Positions 1 to 10,073 of a stretch of 64,000 nt of DNA are shown in pieces. Every line of letters begins with the position of its first letter. The first letter of the stretch is position 1. A program made the position numbers and the translations under genes. Under the pieces are notes generated by a model that saw only the letters and a list, made by a program, of their open reading frames with translations, did no database searches and had not been told where the DNA came from. This DNA comes from Turnera subulata (Eukaryota > Streptophyta > Magnoliopsida > Malpighiales > Passifloraceae): assembly GCA_028386065.3 (NCBI GenBank), contig JAKUCV010005750.1:333185-397184 (forward strand), given 5' to 3'.

Positions 1-3000
1 GTATTTTGTGGAAGTGCCTTCTAAGTTGAGCAGTCCGTTGACCGTGTACACACCCTTAGATGAGCGTGTTCTTTTGGAGGATGTATATCGAGGCTGTAAC
101 ATTTGTGTTGGGGAATATTATATGCCGGCAGATCTGTTGCTTCTACCTATGGCAAAATTTGATGTGCTATTGGACATGGACTGGTTGTCTTGTTACGGTG
201 CTCGGGTTGATTGTGCTAACAAGAGGGTCACCTTCCAACCAAGTGGGGAAAAAGAATTCGTGTTTCAGGGGAATTTGTTCTTCCACAACCACAAATTGTC
301 TCTGCTGCTAGAGCTGTTTGGGCAGTACGAAATGCGGAATCCTTATATTTGGCTTTTATTCAAAGTGTGGGTGAGCAAATACTTACAGCTGAACAAGTTC
401 CTATCGTGAATGAACTTCTTGATGCATTTCCTACTGATTTGCCTGGACTGCCTCCTGATCGTGACATTGAGTTTGGTATTGAACTCATACTCGGGGCAGA
501 ACCTGTATCCATCACCCTTTATCGGATGGCACCTACAGAATTGCAGGAATTGAAAACTCAGTTGCAAGATTTATTGGAGAAGGGATTTATTAGGCCAAGT
601 GTATCTCCATGGGGAGCACCGGTGTTATTTGTCAAGAAGAAAGATGATTCTATGAGGTTGTGCATCGATTATTGTCAACTGAATAAACTGATGGTACAGA
701 GCAAGTACCCTTTGCCCCACATAGACGACTTGTTTGATCAGCTACAAGGTGCAAAATATTTCTCAAAGATTGACTTGAGGTCGGGGTATCATCAGCTAAA
801 AATCAAGGCAGAAGATGTACCGAAGACTGCATTTAGAACCCGCTATGGGCATTACGAGTTTTTGGTCATGTCGTTTGGACTTACTAATGCCCCAGCAGCA
901 TTCATGGATATGATGAATCGAGTGTTTAAGGAGTATCTTGATAAGTTTGTCATTGTGTTCATTGATGATGTACTGGTATACTCCAAGTCCAAGGAGGAGC
1001 ATGAGAAGCACCTACGGGTTGTGTTACAGATCCTACGGGAGAAGAAATTATATGAAAAATTTTCTAAGTGCAAGTTCTAGCTTGAGAAGGTGTCATTCCT
1101 TGGCCATGTGATATCTGAAAGGGGATTAGAAGTAGACCTGTAGAAGGTCGAGGCTGTTGTTAATTGGCCAAGACCAACCAATGCGACGGAGGTACGAAGC
1201 TTCTTGGGGCTGGCTGGCTATTATCGACGGTTTGTGGAGGTTTTCTCATGCATTGCTGCACCCTTAACCAAGCTAACACAGAAGAAAGCGCAATTTCAGT
1301 GGACTGACAATTGTGAAGCAAGTTTTCGGGAGCTGAAGCATAAACTCACCACTGCACCTATTTTAGCATTGCCTATGGAGAATGGATTGTTTACCACATA
1401 TTGTGATGCATCAGGAGTCGGGTGGATTGTGTTTTAATGCAAGAGGGCAAGGTGATAGCCTATGCATCTCGAAAGTTATAGAAGAATGAAGAAAACTACC
1501 CTGTACACGATCTTAAAATGGCTGCGATGGTCTTTGCTTTGAAAATTTTGCGGCATTACTTATATGGAGAGCCATGTGAAATATATACAGATTATAAGAG
1601 TTTGAAGTATATCCTTGAGCAGCGGGATCTAAACTTAAGGCAGCGAAGATGGGTTAAATTACTGAAGGATTATGATTGTGTCATTAAATATCATCCCGGG
1701 AAGGCCAATGTAGTTGCTGATGCTTTGAGCCGAAAATCAGTTGGAAGCCTTGCGCACCTCACTCTGAACAGAAGGCCCGCTGTGAGGGCGTGGCATACAT
1801 TGCTAGACGAGGGACTAGATTGTGCTATTGCCGAAGGAGGTGTACTAATGGCTCACTGCCAAGTGCGGCCTACTCTGAATGAAGAAATTACTAAAGCACA
1901 AGATGGTGACCCGAAAACAAAAACAAGGAAGGAGAAGGCTGGTCGAGGAGAATTACTGGGATTTGCTATTTCTGATGATGGAATATTGAGATTTGGCTCG
2001 AGAATGTATGTTCCTAAAGTTGGAGATCTCCGTAGTAGACTTATGGATGAGGCACATCAAACAAGATACACTATGCACCCGGGGTCTACCAAAATGTACC
2101 ATGATCTAAACCAACACTACTGGTGGAATAACATAAAGCGAGATGTGGCAGACTATGTGGCTAAATGCCTCACCTACCAACAAGTAAAGGGGGAACATCA
2201 GAAAATACCGGGGTTGCTTCAGCCACTGTCTATTCCAGAGTGGAAATGGGAGAAGATAGCTATGGATTTTGTAAGTGGGCTACCCCGAACAGCCGGTGGA
2301 TTTGATGCTATTTTGGTTATTGTGGACAGGTTGACGAAGTCCGCGCACTTTCTGCCGGTAAAGACTACGTTCAATTTTACAAAGCTAGCACAAGTTTTTG
2401 TTAATGAAATCGTAAGGTTACACGGTGTGCCAGTATCTATTGTTTCTGATCGAGGCCCGCAGTTTACATCTAAATTCTGGCGTAGCTTCCAGGGGGCCAT
2501 GGGCATACAGCTTGATCTAAGTACAGCTTCCCACCCTCAAACCGACGGCCAGAGTGAGCGGGTGATACAGATTTTAGAAGACATACTGTGAGCATGTGTG
2601 TTGAACTACGGAGATAGCTGGAGCAGATATCTTCCATTGGTAGAGTTTGCTTATTACAACAGCTACCAATCAAGTATTGGCATGGCTCCATATGAGGCCC
2701 TATATGGGCGAAGGTGTCGAACTCCAGTTTGTTGGAACGAGGTGGGAGTAAGGAAGCTACTTGGCCCTGAAATCATCGAACTCACAGCTGAAAAAGTGAA
2801 AATTGCTCGTGAGAATTTAGCTGCCGCTCAGAGCAGACAGAAATCATACGAGGACAATAGGAGGCGGGACTTGGAATTTTTAGTGGGTGATATGGTGTTC
2901 CAAAAAGTTTCCCCTACGAAGAGGGTTATGCGGTTTGGAAAGAAAGGGAAACTAGGACCTCGATACCTAGGCGCGTTTGAAGTGCTGGAGAGAATTGGTC

Positions 3001-3330
3001 CGGTGGCTTATCGGCTCACGTTACCACCCAATCTTTCAGGATTTCACCCAGGTTTCCATGTATCCATGTTGCGGAAATATGTACCAGACCCATCACATGT
3101 GTTGGCGCCGCAAGAAGTTGAGTTGGGGGATGAATTGACCTACGAAGTGCAACCTGTTGAGATTGTTGATAAGTAGGTGCGCAGGTTACGGAACAATAAT
3201 GTAGCTTCAGTTAAAGTCATTTGGGAAGACGCCTCAGGAAGGGAGGCTACGTGCGAACTAGAACAGGAGATGGTGGAAAAATACCCGCACTTATTTCTGA
3301 TAAAAATTCGAGGACGAATTTTGTGTAAAG
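1..3330 (+). pseudogene. Broken gypsy pol (PR-RT-RH-IN-chromodomain)
   Basis: The protease tail (FDVLLDMDW) lies near 160-190. RT runs from about 540 to 1190, with [10 protein letters not shown] and the catalytic [10 protein letters not shown] near 955-990. RNase H covers about 1390-1730, and the integrase follows with an HHCC-like region, the catalytic core ([17 protein letters not shown]) at about 2260-2560 and a GPF/Y-like region (FHVSMLRKYV) near 3050. The tail after 3160 (VEIVDK, then ATCELEQEMVEKYP) resembles a chromodomain. In-frame stops are at 1078, 1141, 1479, 2589 and 3174, and the frame shifts near 1417. Most stops look like single-base changes from TGG, CAG, AAG or CGA codons, the pattern expected of an old methylated copy. 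It cannot encode an intact polyprotein. Confidence 0.92.
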
Positions 3331-3339
3331 GGGAGGTGA
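3327..3339 (+). other. Polypurine tract of G1
   Basis: The purine run AAAGGGGAGGTGA lies directly before the LTR start TGTGATGACCC. This is the position of the plus-strand primer in LTR retrotransposons. A near-palindrome (ATTCGAGGACGAAT core, about 3305-3320) sits just upstream and recurs beside the PPT of elements A, B and C2. Confidence 0.8.
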
Positions 3340-4175
3340 TGTGATGACCCGTGTAATTCAGGACTGAAATATATACTTGATGGTGTGGAATGTTGAGGAT
3401 ATGAGCTAGTATCATTGACTAGCAGTTGGCATGGGCTGGCCAACATTTGGTCACTGTTGGCTAGCAATTGGCGCGCCCGAGAGCCCGTTGGTACGCTTGG
3501 TGGGTAATCGGGTTTAGGCAGTGATTAGTGAGGGTTAAGCAACCTAAGGGGTGGAGTAACTAATGGCTAAGCAGGATCAGACTCAAGGCAAGTGGCCTGG
3601 GTGTGCTAGTACGAAATAAGCAGGAGGTGGGGAGCAACTTGGCTAGGTGGCAGACCTTGGTGCAAAGGCAGCAAGTGGCTGCTTAGTCACCTGCTTGCCT
3701 CTGCCCTTATCAGACCAAGCAAGCAACTCAACCCTTCATTCTGCCAATTTCGTGCAAAAAACAAGGGGAGGAGTGCTTGACTGAAATCTTTGGTTCTTGC
3801 AGCTAAGGAAGGAAAAGGAGAACAAAGGTTGGTAATTCTAACACAGTGGGTGCCAATTGGCTGGTCAAGTATGTTGTTAGCCTAGGCAGAGCAGAACCTT
3901 GGTTTTGTTGGTGGTCTGATGTTATGTTTTTTAGGGTTTGAATCGTGAGAAGGGTCACTGGTTGCTTGAGGGTGTTAATTGATTGAATTGGGAAGCAATT
4001 GGCACCACAGGTGACCAATAGGCTCTGTTGGCGCACTAATAATTCTGTGGGTGGCCAACTAGTGAGCCAATAGGCGCACCAATGCTTAGGCTATTGTTTG
4101 TGAATGCTTTTACTTAATGTGTTGCTGCTTAGATGCTGTTTTGCTCACTGCTAACGTGATTTTGCGTGTGGGTAG
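3340..4175 (+). repeat. 3' LTR of G1 (truncated)
   Basis: The LTR starts TGTGATGACCC; the expected inverted end, GGGTCACGACA, is visible at 52742-52752 in the related G2 LTR. It contains repeated AATTGGCGCGCC-like words (for example around 3430-3480) and a segment at 3615-3760 that matches 51130-51260 of G2 (the CAAGCAGGAGGTGG block and the TTAGTCACCTGCTTGCC block). The right half of the G2 LTR has no counterpart here. Confidence 0.75.
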
Positions 4176-4390
4176 GTGCTAAAACAGAAGGTGGACCTAC
4201 CTTTTCGGTGCTCAATCTAGAAAAACTCCAAAGTTAAAGGTGCTTGACTTGGAGCGATTTTAGGATGGGTGACCTCCTGGGAAGTTTTCTCCGGAAATGT
4301 GCGAGTGAGGACCAAGCATGTTGGAAAGGTCCCGTGTTGGTCTGTAGTGACAGTCGACAAGCCGGAACGTTACATGAAGATGAGAGAAGA
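4176..4390 (+). repeat. LTR-like fragment with 5S rRNA-like segment
   Basis: Positions about 4223-4287 resemble the 3' half of plant 5S rRNA: an AGTTAA..GTGCTTG box, then GGATGGGTGACCTCCTGGGAAGT. The flanks (ACCTTTTCGGTGCTC before; GTGCGAGTGAGGACCAAGCATG after) do not belong to 5S but recur at 25300-25460, so this is a repeat family that has absorbed a 5S segment rather than a 5S gene. Such 5S-bearing LTRs are known in plants (Cassandra TRIMs and some larger LTR families). Which family this belongs to is not determined. Confidence 0.7.
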
Positions 4391-4960
4391 GTCATATGAT
4401 GAGGGATCAAACTGTCAAGCCAAGTCGATGACCAGAATTGAGGGACCAAGTGGGGTAGCTGAGTTGAGTTTTCAAGTTGCAATGCCAAGCTGGGAAGCCA
4501 TGGAACCAGGATGCAAAGCTGAGCCGAGCTAATGAGGTTTGGGTATACAAGCTCAGACAAGCTAAGGGGTCTACCGATAGGTAGAAATATAAATCCAGTC
4601 TTGGGGAGGAACAGACTTGAGTCATAACTTTCAGGAGAGAGAAGTGATGATGGGCAAAGGAATGACAGTGGGATCTGATGATGAAAGGGGTGATGAGAGC
4701 AATGACAAGGCGGAACTGACATGGGGGCAATGAGATGGGAACTACAAGTGTGGGGGGAAGTTGAGTAGAGACCACAGACCAAATTGTTAAGCATGGGTAG
4801 AACGATGACCAAGAATAGGGAGAGGCAATATAGTTGCTCTTTAGAGTCCAGAGGTTGAGCAAAGTCAAAAGGGGGCAAGGGTTAAATTCTATGTCCAACA
4901 GTCAACAGGGTCATCATTTGTAATTCAATTTTTCACATAAGGAATAAAACTCTAATTTCC
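4391..4960. other. Unassigned sequence, probably continuation of the 5S-bearing repeat
   Basis: No coding region is recognised here. The stretch includes AAATATAAATCC near 4589 and GGAATAAAAC near 4940, which could be the TATA and polyadenylation signals of an LTR, but no second boundary or target duplication is visible. Confidence 0.4.
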
Positions 4961-5936
4961 TTTTCTTTTATGTATATGGGGAAAGTCGGGCATGACTTCA
5001 TGACATTTCATTGGATCAATCTAGGGGACCATAAAAACAAACTACGAAGACCTGATTCTGTGGATGTAACCCCAAACACCTACCTTAATCCGTTTCCCAA
5101 TAACTTGTTAACACCAATCATCAAACACTTGCCCATGTCGACGCCTATCTAGCCCAGCCTTCATGTTAACCCCATATGCCTACCATGAACACTTGTCAAG
5201 AAATAGAGCTCTCAAAGATAAATCAAGCTTCAAAATAAATTCCATCTATATACACCTGATCAAAGAAGATGTCACCCTCCCCGAAAAAAAAAAAATGAAA
5301 TGAAAAGAATAAGAAAACACAAAGAAAAAGGGAGAAAAATGGGGAAAGGGATGAGACCTTTAGTGCTCAAAAATTGAAACCAAGATGGAAAAAAAGAGAG
5401 TCATAAATGAAGAGGACAAGTGCTTCCCTGCTAAACACCAAACACCCATTATCTTCAGCCTTCCACAAAACACCCTCGTCTCAAACCCGACACCATACCC
5501 ACAGATACGTAGGTAACCCGGCGATGGGCTCGGTCTATTGTTGGTTCCCAGATTGATTCAATGAAAAGATTGGGGTTATTACTAGATATACATGCTATAC
5601 TATTGATTATACTTAGGCCTCTTTTGTAGTCTTATATCCCCTTCACTCGGACATGTAGTTTGGGCTCATGAAGTTGTAGATGTTGGTCAAGTCTGTCTCT
5701 CTCTAGAAACCTATCTTGAATCCGATCTTCACAATGCACATCTCTCCAATGGTTTCTTAGATATGTGATTCTCGATTTCTCTCATTTTAGTTGGTGAGTC
5801 TACCTCCATATTGGTCATTAGAGTGCACTCGGCCCTGGCGGCCTTCATCTTGCTCAAACTTTGTGATCTCAGTATTCTATGCCTATGGTTGCTATCCCCA
5901 CAAGGAGAAAGAAAAAAAAAGGAAAAAAGGGGTCCG

Positions 5937-6033
5937 CTAGGTTGAAAACCCAAAAGGGAGGCCTAGGTAAAAGTTAGGACAAGCCTGCTAGGTTGAAAAC
6001 CCACATGGGCAGCCTACGCAAAAGTTAAGGCTA
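5937..6033 (+). repeat. Two-copy direct repeat with GGTTGAAAACCC hairpin
   Basis: Two copies of about 45 bp, at 5937-5981 and 5989-6033, each begin GCTAGGTTGAAAACCCA and end CAAAAGTTA or TAAAAGTTA. GGTT and AACC can pair around GAAA. Confidence 0.7.
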
Positions 6034-6477
6034 AGAGGGAAATGGGGATAGCAACAAACGACAAGGGGCATCCATGGGGTAGAAAACATCATTTTGAAAA
6101 TAATTCACTTGGGCAGTTAGGAACAAGCATCTAGGCACATCGCCTCCATCTATTTTTGAAAGGGTATCCACTCATCTATTGATTTTGCTTTATAGGTCAT
6201 CATCCATCAAACCTTTCAACAAGGAATGCTCACCCATGGGGTCATGATTAGAATTTAAAATGAGTAGGGTTCATAGTCATTGGGAATCTTCTTCTTTGGG
6301 GCTTTTGTGAATTTGATGGGATAACTCGTCTCTTTCAAATTGTCCAACTCTCACCTCAGCTCGAATAATTTTCAATGGTCATGCATCATGCTAGGGGAAT
6401 TCACATACAAATGCACCATGTCTAGATAGAAAGCACACACATTTAAACATACATGTAAAAGTAGACGGTATTTGCAT

Positions 6478-6640
6478 CCGAGGGGAATGAGAGATAGAGA
6501 AGAGGGGAGACGAGAGGAGAAGAGAAAGGGGAGAAGAGGAGAGAGAAATTGAGAGAAAAGATGAGAGGAAAGAAGAGGAAGAGAAGAAAACACGAAGAGA
6601 GGAAGATGCGAGAGGAGAAGAGAGAAGAGGAAAAGGGGGG
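6478..6640 (+). repeat. Polypurine (GA-rich) low-complexity block
   Basis: About 160 bases composed almost only of A and G (GAGAGGAGAAGAG-type words). It explains the serine/leucine/phenylalanine-rich frames on the opposite strand, which are not genes. Confidence 0.85.
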
Positions 6641-7013
6641 AAAACAAATCATAAGCACTTGCATCTAAGAAAACTCATATGTAGGAACTAGGGGCACCCC
6701 TATGCATTGAGAAGACGACACATTTAGGCATGCTCATGCATCACTCACATGTAGAACATGAATTTCTTGATAGAGTAGACTTGGTTGAAGATAAAGTGTC
6801 AACAAAGATATAGACTTACATTTCCTAGGGTTGCTAGCTGAAGGGGCATGACATGGAAAAATCTTGTAGATAATGGGAATTGTAGCAAAGGGCATGTCAT
6901 GCTTTATCTCTCTGACTCGTTAAGCTGACATCACATAATAGAGGCACTCCTACCTTGAGATAAACCTACATCTTGGCATTAGGGGCACGACGGGCCTTTA
7001 ATCTGGGTTAATG

Positions 7014-7400
7014 AGGTTGCAAGGGGCATGCTACCTTACCTTTTGAGTCAAGCCTTCCGGGGAATGCTACCCCACATAGATTTTAGAGATTTCTTGGGGC
7101 ATGCTACCCCGTGAGGTTTGAACCAATTGTTGGGGCATGCTATCCCGTGGTTGGAGATGATACTTATCAAGGCATGCTACCCCACTCTGATCGATTGACT
7201 CCCAGGGGTACGACAGACCCATTTATTTGACTATGAAAAATAGATCACCTGTTTGATTATGGGCTAGGACACTCGGGATGTTTATGAACCAGGGGCATAC
7301 TAAACCCCACTTCTAAAGCCATGATGGGATACTAGGGGCAATTACCCCGCTTCTGATTTGTATGTCTCAAGGGGCACAACCCACACCATTTCCTTCAAAC
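7014..7400 (+). repeat. Array of GGGGCATGCTACCCC-type hairpins
   Basis: Repeated short words such as GGGGCATGCTACCCC (about 7095-7110), GGGGAATGCTACCCC (7060-7074), GGGGCATGCTATCCC, GGGGCATACTAAACCCC and GGGGCAATTACCCC occur every 30-60 bases. Each can fold as a G-run/C-run stem. Later units are degenerate. Confidence 0.7.
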
Positions 7401-7851
7401 CCAGCTAAATGACATAGGGGCATGGAATCCAAAAAATCCAACAATGAGAGAACCTGTGAGGCGATACTCAGTACCTGAGAGCATGGAGCACCCATACCTA
7501 ACCCAAAAGTACAAACATGCCCAACCCAGCACCTGGGAACATGAGATGCCCAGACGTGGGAGATAGCCAGACCATGAGACAAAACCTAGCCTAGAACCTG
7601 AGAACGTGAGATACCTAGAAGCGAAGCGACCAGCCCATGAGACGACACCCGTGAGATCTGAGATACCCATAGAGGAGAAGATCTAGTCAAAAGATGAGAG
7701 GACCCAGTCAAAAGCCGAAGACCTAGTCTTTGCAACCCGGAGAGTTGAGGAAATCCAGTCAAAAGCCAAGAGCCCAACCCTTACAAAAACCTTGAGATAT
7801 GCAGAACTTGAGACATACCAATTGGAAGGCGAGGACCCGGTTCTCGTAAAC

Positions 7852-8320
7852 CTGGGGATGAGATGATTCCCGAAAACCATAACTTGGGATGATATCATTC
7901 CCAAATCAAAACCTAGTTGACAAAGATGAGATGATTCTTTGCCAACAACCCGATAGATGAGATGATCCTATCGCCTTTGGATGAGATGATTCCCAAAAAT
8001 CACAACTTGGGATGAGATGATTCCCAAATCAAAACCTAGTTGACAAAGATGAAATGATTCTTTGTCGACGACACGATAGATGAGATGATTCTATCACCCC
8101 GGGATGAGATGATTCCCGCAAACCACAAACTTGGGATAAGATGATTCCCAAATCGAAACCTAGTTGACAAAGATGTGAAAATTCTTTGTCAACAACCCGA
8201 TAGATGAATGATTCTATCACCTCGGGATGAGATGATTCCCGAGAACAATAACCTAGGATGAGATGATTCCCACAAATCGAGGGTCGGTCCCTCAAACCTT
8301 CGGGATTAAATGATTCCTGA
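7852..8320 (+). repeat. Hairpin array: constant core ATGAGATGATT, variable stems
   Basis: About fifteen short inverted repeats lie within 470 bases. Most share the core ATGAGATGATT, but the flanking stems differ while staying complementary: GGG/CCC (7855-7871), CAAAG/CTTTG (7921-7941, 8044-8064, 8167-8187), GATAG/CTATC (7952-7972, 8075-8095, 8199-8218), TTGGG/CCCAA (8007-8027, 8131-8151), CGGG/CCCG (8100-8118) and TCGGG/CCCGA (8223-8243). The hairpins are also organised as a tandem repeat of about 122 bp (units starting near 7912, 8033 and 8157). Confidence 0.9.
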
Positions 8321-8429
8321 AGCAGGAGCGTGGGATGCTCCAAAACTTGGCACACACCACACATCTATCATTCAAATTTGGTTGTTCCTTTCTTACGTTG
8401 TTTCGTCCTTAGTCTCTAAGGACTCATCA

Positions 8430-8441
8430 ACGAGGGGCATC
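8430..8441 (+). other. Polypurine tract of the Ogre/Tat element
   Basis: ACGAGGGGCATC lies directly before the LTR start TGTGAACACCC, as in Tat/Ogre elements. Confidence 0.65.
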
Positions 8442-8620
8442 TGTGAACACCCAAATTTTACCCACAAATTCCCTACTAAAATTAGATTTCGAACATGTTT
8501 GAGCTTAGGATTAATGAGATGATTTGCTCTTAAGATAACGCATAGTAAAAGTTTAATTTAGTAGAATTAATGTATTTTAGCAATTTGAACCTATATGTAT
8601 TTGAACTCTAGGATTAATGA
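8442..8620 (+). repeat. Ogre/Tat 3' LTR, left segment (interrupted)
   Basis: The LTR starts TGTGAACACCCAAATTTTAC. A related LTR starts TGTAAGGACACCCAAATTT at 49626. After 179 bases it is broken by a long-TIR element and then by element A; it resumes at 19564. A short remnant of about 16 bases (10058-10073) lies between the two insertions. Confidence 0.65.
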
Positions 8621-8975
8621 GATGATAATGCCTAATCTTATACAACAATTTGTATATTCTGGTCAATTTCATAGATGAATTTGTAATTGGGTCAATTTAA
8701 TGTATTAGTTTTCACAATTGGATCAATTTAATGCATCAGTTTTCAAAATTGGATTAATTTAGTATGGTGGTCAAAATTGAAGGTTTGACTTGAAACATCA
8801 ACCGATAACATGATGACACGCGGATATTCCTTTTTAAAAGAACAATCCAAACCCATATTAATTGGATCCTACCCATCAGAATATGGATTAACCAATATAA
8901 AATTTATTATTATTTAATAACAACCGTTAACATACTCCGTTAACCCTCTTTTGTTCTTTTGTGATACCCTAAAAA
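8621..8975 (+). repeat. Left terminal inverted repeat
   Basis: Inverted partner of about 9715-10057. It contains AATTGGGTCAATTTAATG and AATTGGATCAATTTAATGC words and a CCGTTAACA segment at the inner end. Confidence 0.8.
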
Positions 8976-9032
8976 TTTTTTCTATACCAGGTAAGAAAGT
9001 TATTAATTTTTTTTTTGACAATAAATTTAGAT

Positions 9033-9501
9033 TCAAAGTTTCATATTGTTGTGAATGGTTGTCGTATTATCATTCACGGTGGTTAAAAAATTGCAAAAGT
9101 TAGGAAACCATGCAATTGTTGTGTTCTTGTCGCTTATAAACCTATTTAATCCCCCACGTGGCAATGTTTGTCTATCATTCTTTAATGACTTGTTCTGTGG
9201 CAATGTTTGTATATCATCCTTCAATGTCTTGTTCTCTTTTGTTAAAGCATCTTTAATAGTCATCATGGATCCAACTTCCCTCAACAAATCCTTCTTTTTT
9301 TCACTGACACAATCAATCAAATGCTTGGCGTGCATACTCATGTAATTGCATCATCAAACCATACAAAAAATTGCACTTCCTCTCGCCATCATAATTTTCG
9401 CAATCATGAAAACGCCTACCTTGGTTATCAAGAGTCACCGAAACTTGAAGAGGAGTCACGTTGCCACAATCACATATGCACTTTTCACAAACATCAACCA
9501 T
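9033..9501 (-). pseudogene. Captured GRF zinc-finger / coiled-coil gene fragment
   Basis: Read on the minus strand from 9501, the frame shows CDCG, then NQGRRFHDC, then KCNFLYG. This is the CxCG...GRRF..C...C layout of the GRF zinc finger, a nucleic-acid-binding domain common in plant proteins of unknown role and in some topoisomerases and nucleases. The frame stops at 9313, but an overlapping frame (9341 to 9033) continues with lysine/glutamate-rich sequence (ALTKENKTLKDD) that could be a coiled coil, so a one-base shift near 9320-9340 probably separates two parts of one protein. It lies wholly inside the long-TIR element, which suggests transduplication. There is no sign that it is expressed. 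Confidence 0.6.
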
Positions 9502-9714
9502 GCGTGATCAACTGGATGACGAGTTCACAAAGATGCAACCAATATGGGCTGGTACGATTAAATAAAGATGTTGAGGTTTGAATGAATTATAACAGAGAAA
9601 GAAAAAGGAGAGGAAGAGAAAGAAAAGAAGAGAGAAATCACAGAGAGACATAATTTTTAATTTTTAGGGTTGGATAATCTTTAATCTATCTTTATAGAAA
9701 TAATGAAAGGATGA

Positions 9715-10057
9715 GTGTTTACAGGGGTGTGTTAACGGTTGTTATTTAAAAAGAAAATAATAATAAATTTTAAATGGGTTGATTCATATTCTGATGGGTA
9801 GGATCCAATTTATATGGGTTTGGATCGTTCTTTTAAAAAAGATTATCCACGTGTCATCATGTTATTGGTTGACGTTTACACGCCAGCAAGTCAAACCTTC
9901 AATTTTGACCACTATACTGAATTGACCCAATTTTGAAAGCTGATGCATTAAATTGACCCAATTGTGAAAACTAATACATTAAACTGACCCAATTATGAAT
10001 TCAAGTATAAAATTGACAAAAACATGCAAAATGGTGTATAAAATTGGGTATTATGCC
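9715..10057 (-). repeat. Right terminal inverted repeat
   Basis: Inverted copy of 8621-8975, including CCTTCAATTTTGACCACTAT and GATGCATTAAATTGACCC. Confidence 0.8.
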
Positions 10058-10073
10058 TTTATTCTTAGGAAAA

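Larger units (their letters stand above)
1..4175 (+). mobile_element. Ty3/gypsy chromovirus G1 (Tekay-like), 3' part
   Basis: This is the 3' portion of a gypsy LTR retrotransposon; the left part lies outside the window. In order it shows the end of the aspartic protease, reverse transcriptase, RNase H, integrase and a short chromodomain-like tail, then a polypurine tract and an LTR beginning TGTGATGACCC. The order protease-RT-RNase H-integrase is that of Ty3/gypsy. The chromodomain-like C-terminus suggests a chromovirus of the Tekay type, but the clade is an inference. Several stops and a frameshift make it non-functional. The right edge at about 4175 is where similarity to the LTR of element G2 (50866-52752) is lost and a 5S-like segment begins, so the LTR is probably truncated. 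Confidence 0.9.
4961..8441 (+). mobile_element. Ogre/Tat-type retrotransposon, 3' non-coding region
   Basis: This long non-coding stretch ends in a PPT (ACGAGGGGCATC) and an LTR start (TGTGAACACCC), the arrangement typical of Tat/Ogre elements. It contains the GGTTGAAAACCC words seen in these elements (5937-6033), a purine block, and repeat arrays. Region 5160-5700 has scattered AT- and A-rich sequence without a recognisable gene. Tat/Ogre elements are known for hypervariable, repeat-rich 3' regions. The upstream gag-pol is not in the window. Confidence 0.6.
8621..10057. mobile_element. Long-TIR DNA transposon (Mutator-like), non-autonomous
   Basis: The two ends are long inverted repeats of about 350 bp. 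The right end read in reverse (GGCATAATACCCAATTTTATAC) aligns with the left end (GATGATAATGCCTAATCTTATAC), and further matches include CAAAATTGAAGGTTTGACTTG and the GGATCCTACCCATCAGAATATG block. About 740 bp between them is unrelated and carries a GRF zinc-finger fragment. Long TIRs plus captured gene pieces suggest a Pack-MULE. No convincing target duplication is visible, so the superfamily is inferred and the outer edges are uncertain by some ten bases. Confidence 0.75.

Noticed and set aside
4223..4287. A 5S rRNA gene
   Set aside because: Only the 3' half is recognisable, it has many changes, and it is embedded in repeat flanks that occur twice in the window.
4269..4898. Frames of 87-214 codons on both strands
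   Set aside because: No conserved domain; they lie across an LTR-like repeat and an unassigned stretch with no splice or promoter context.
7852..8320. CRISPR-like regular repeats
   Set aside because: Plant nuclear DNA; the units are hairpins with variable stems rather than constant repeats with unique spacers, and there are no cas genes.
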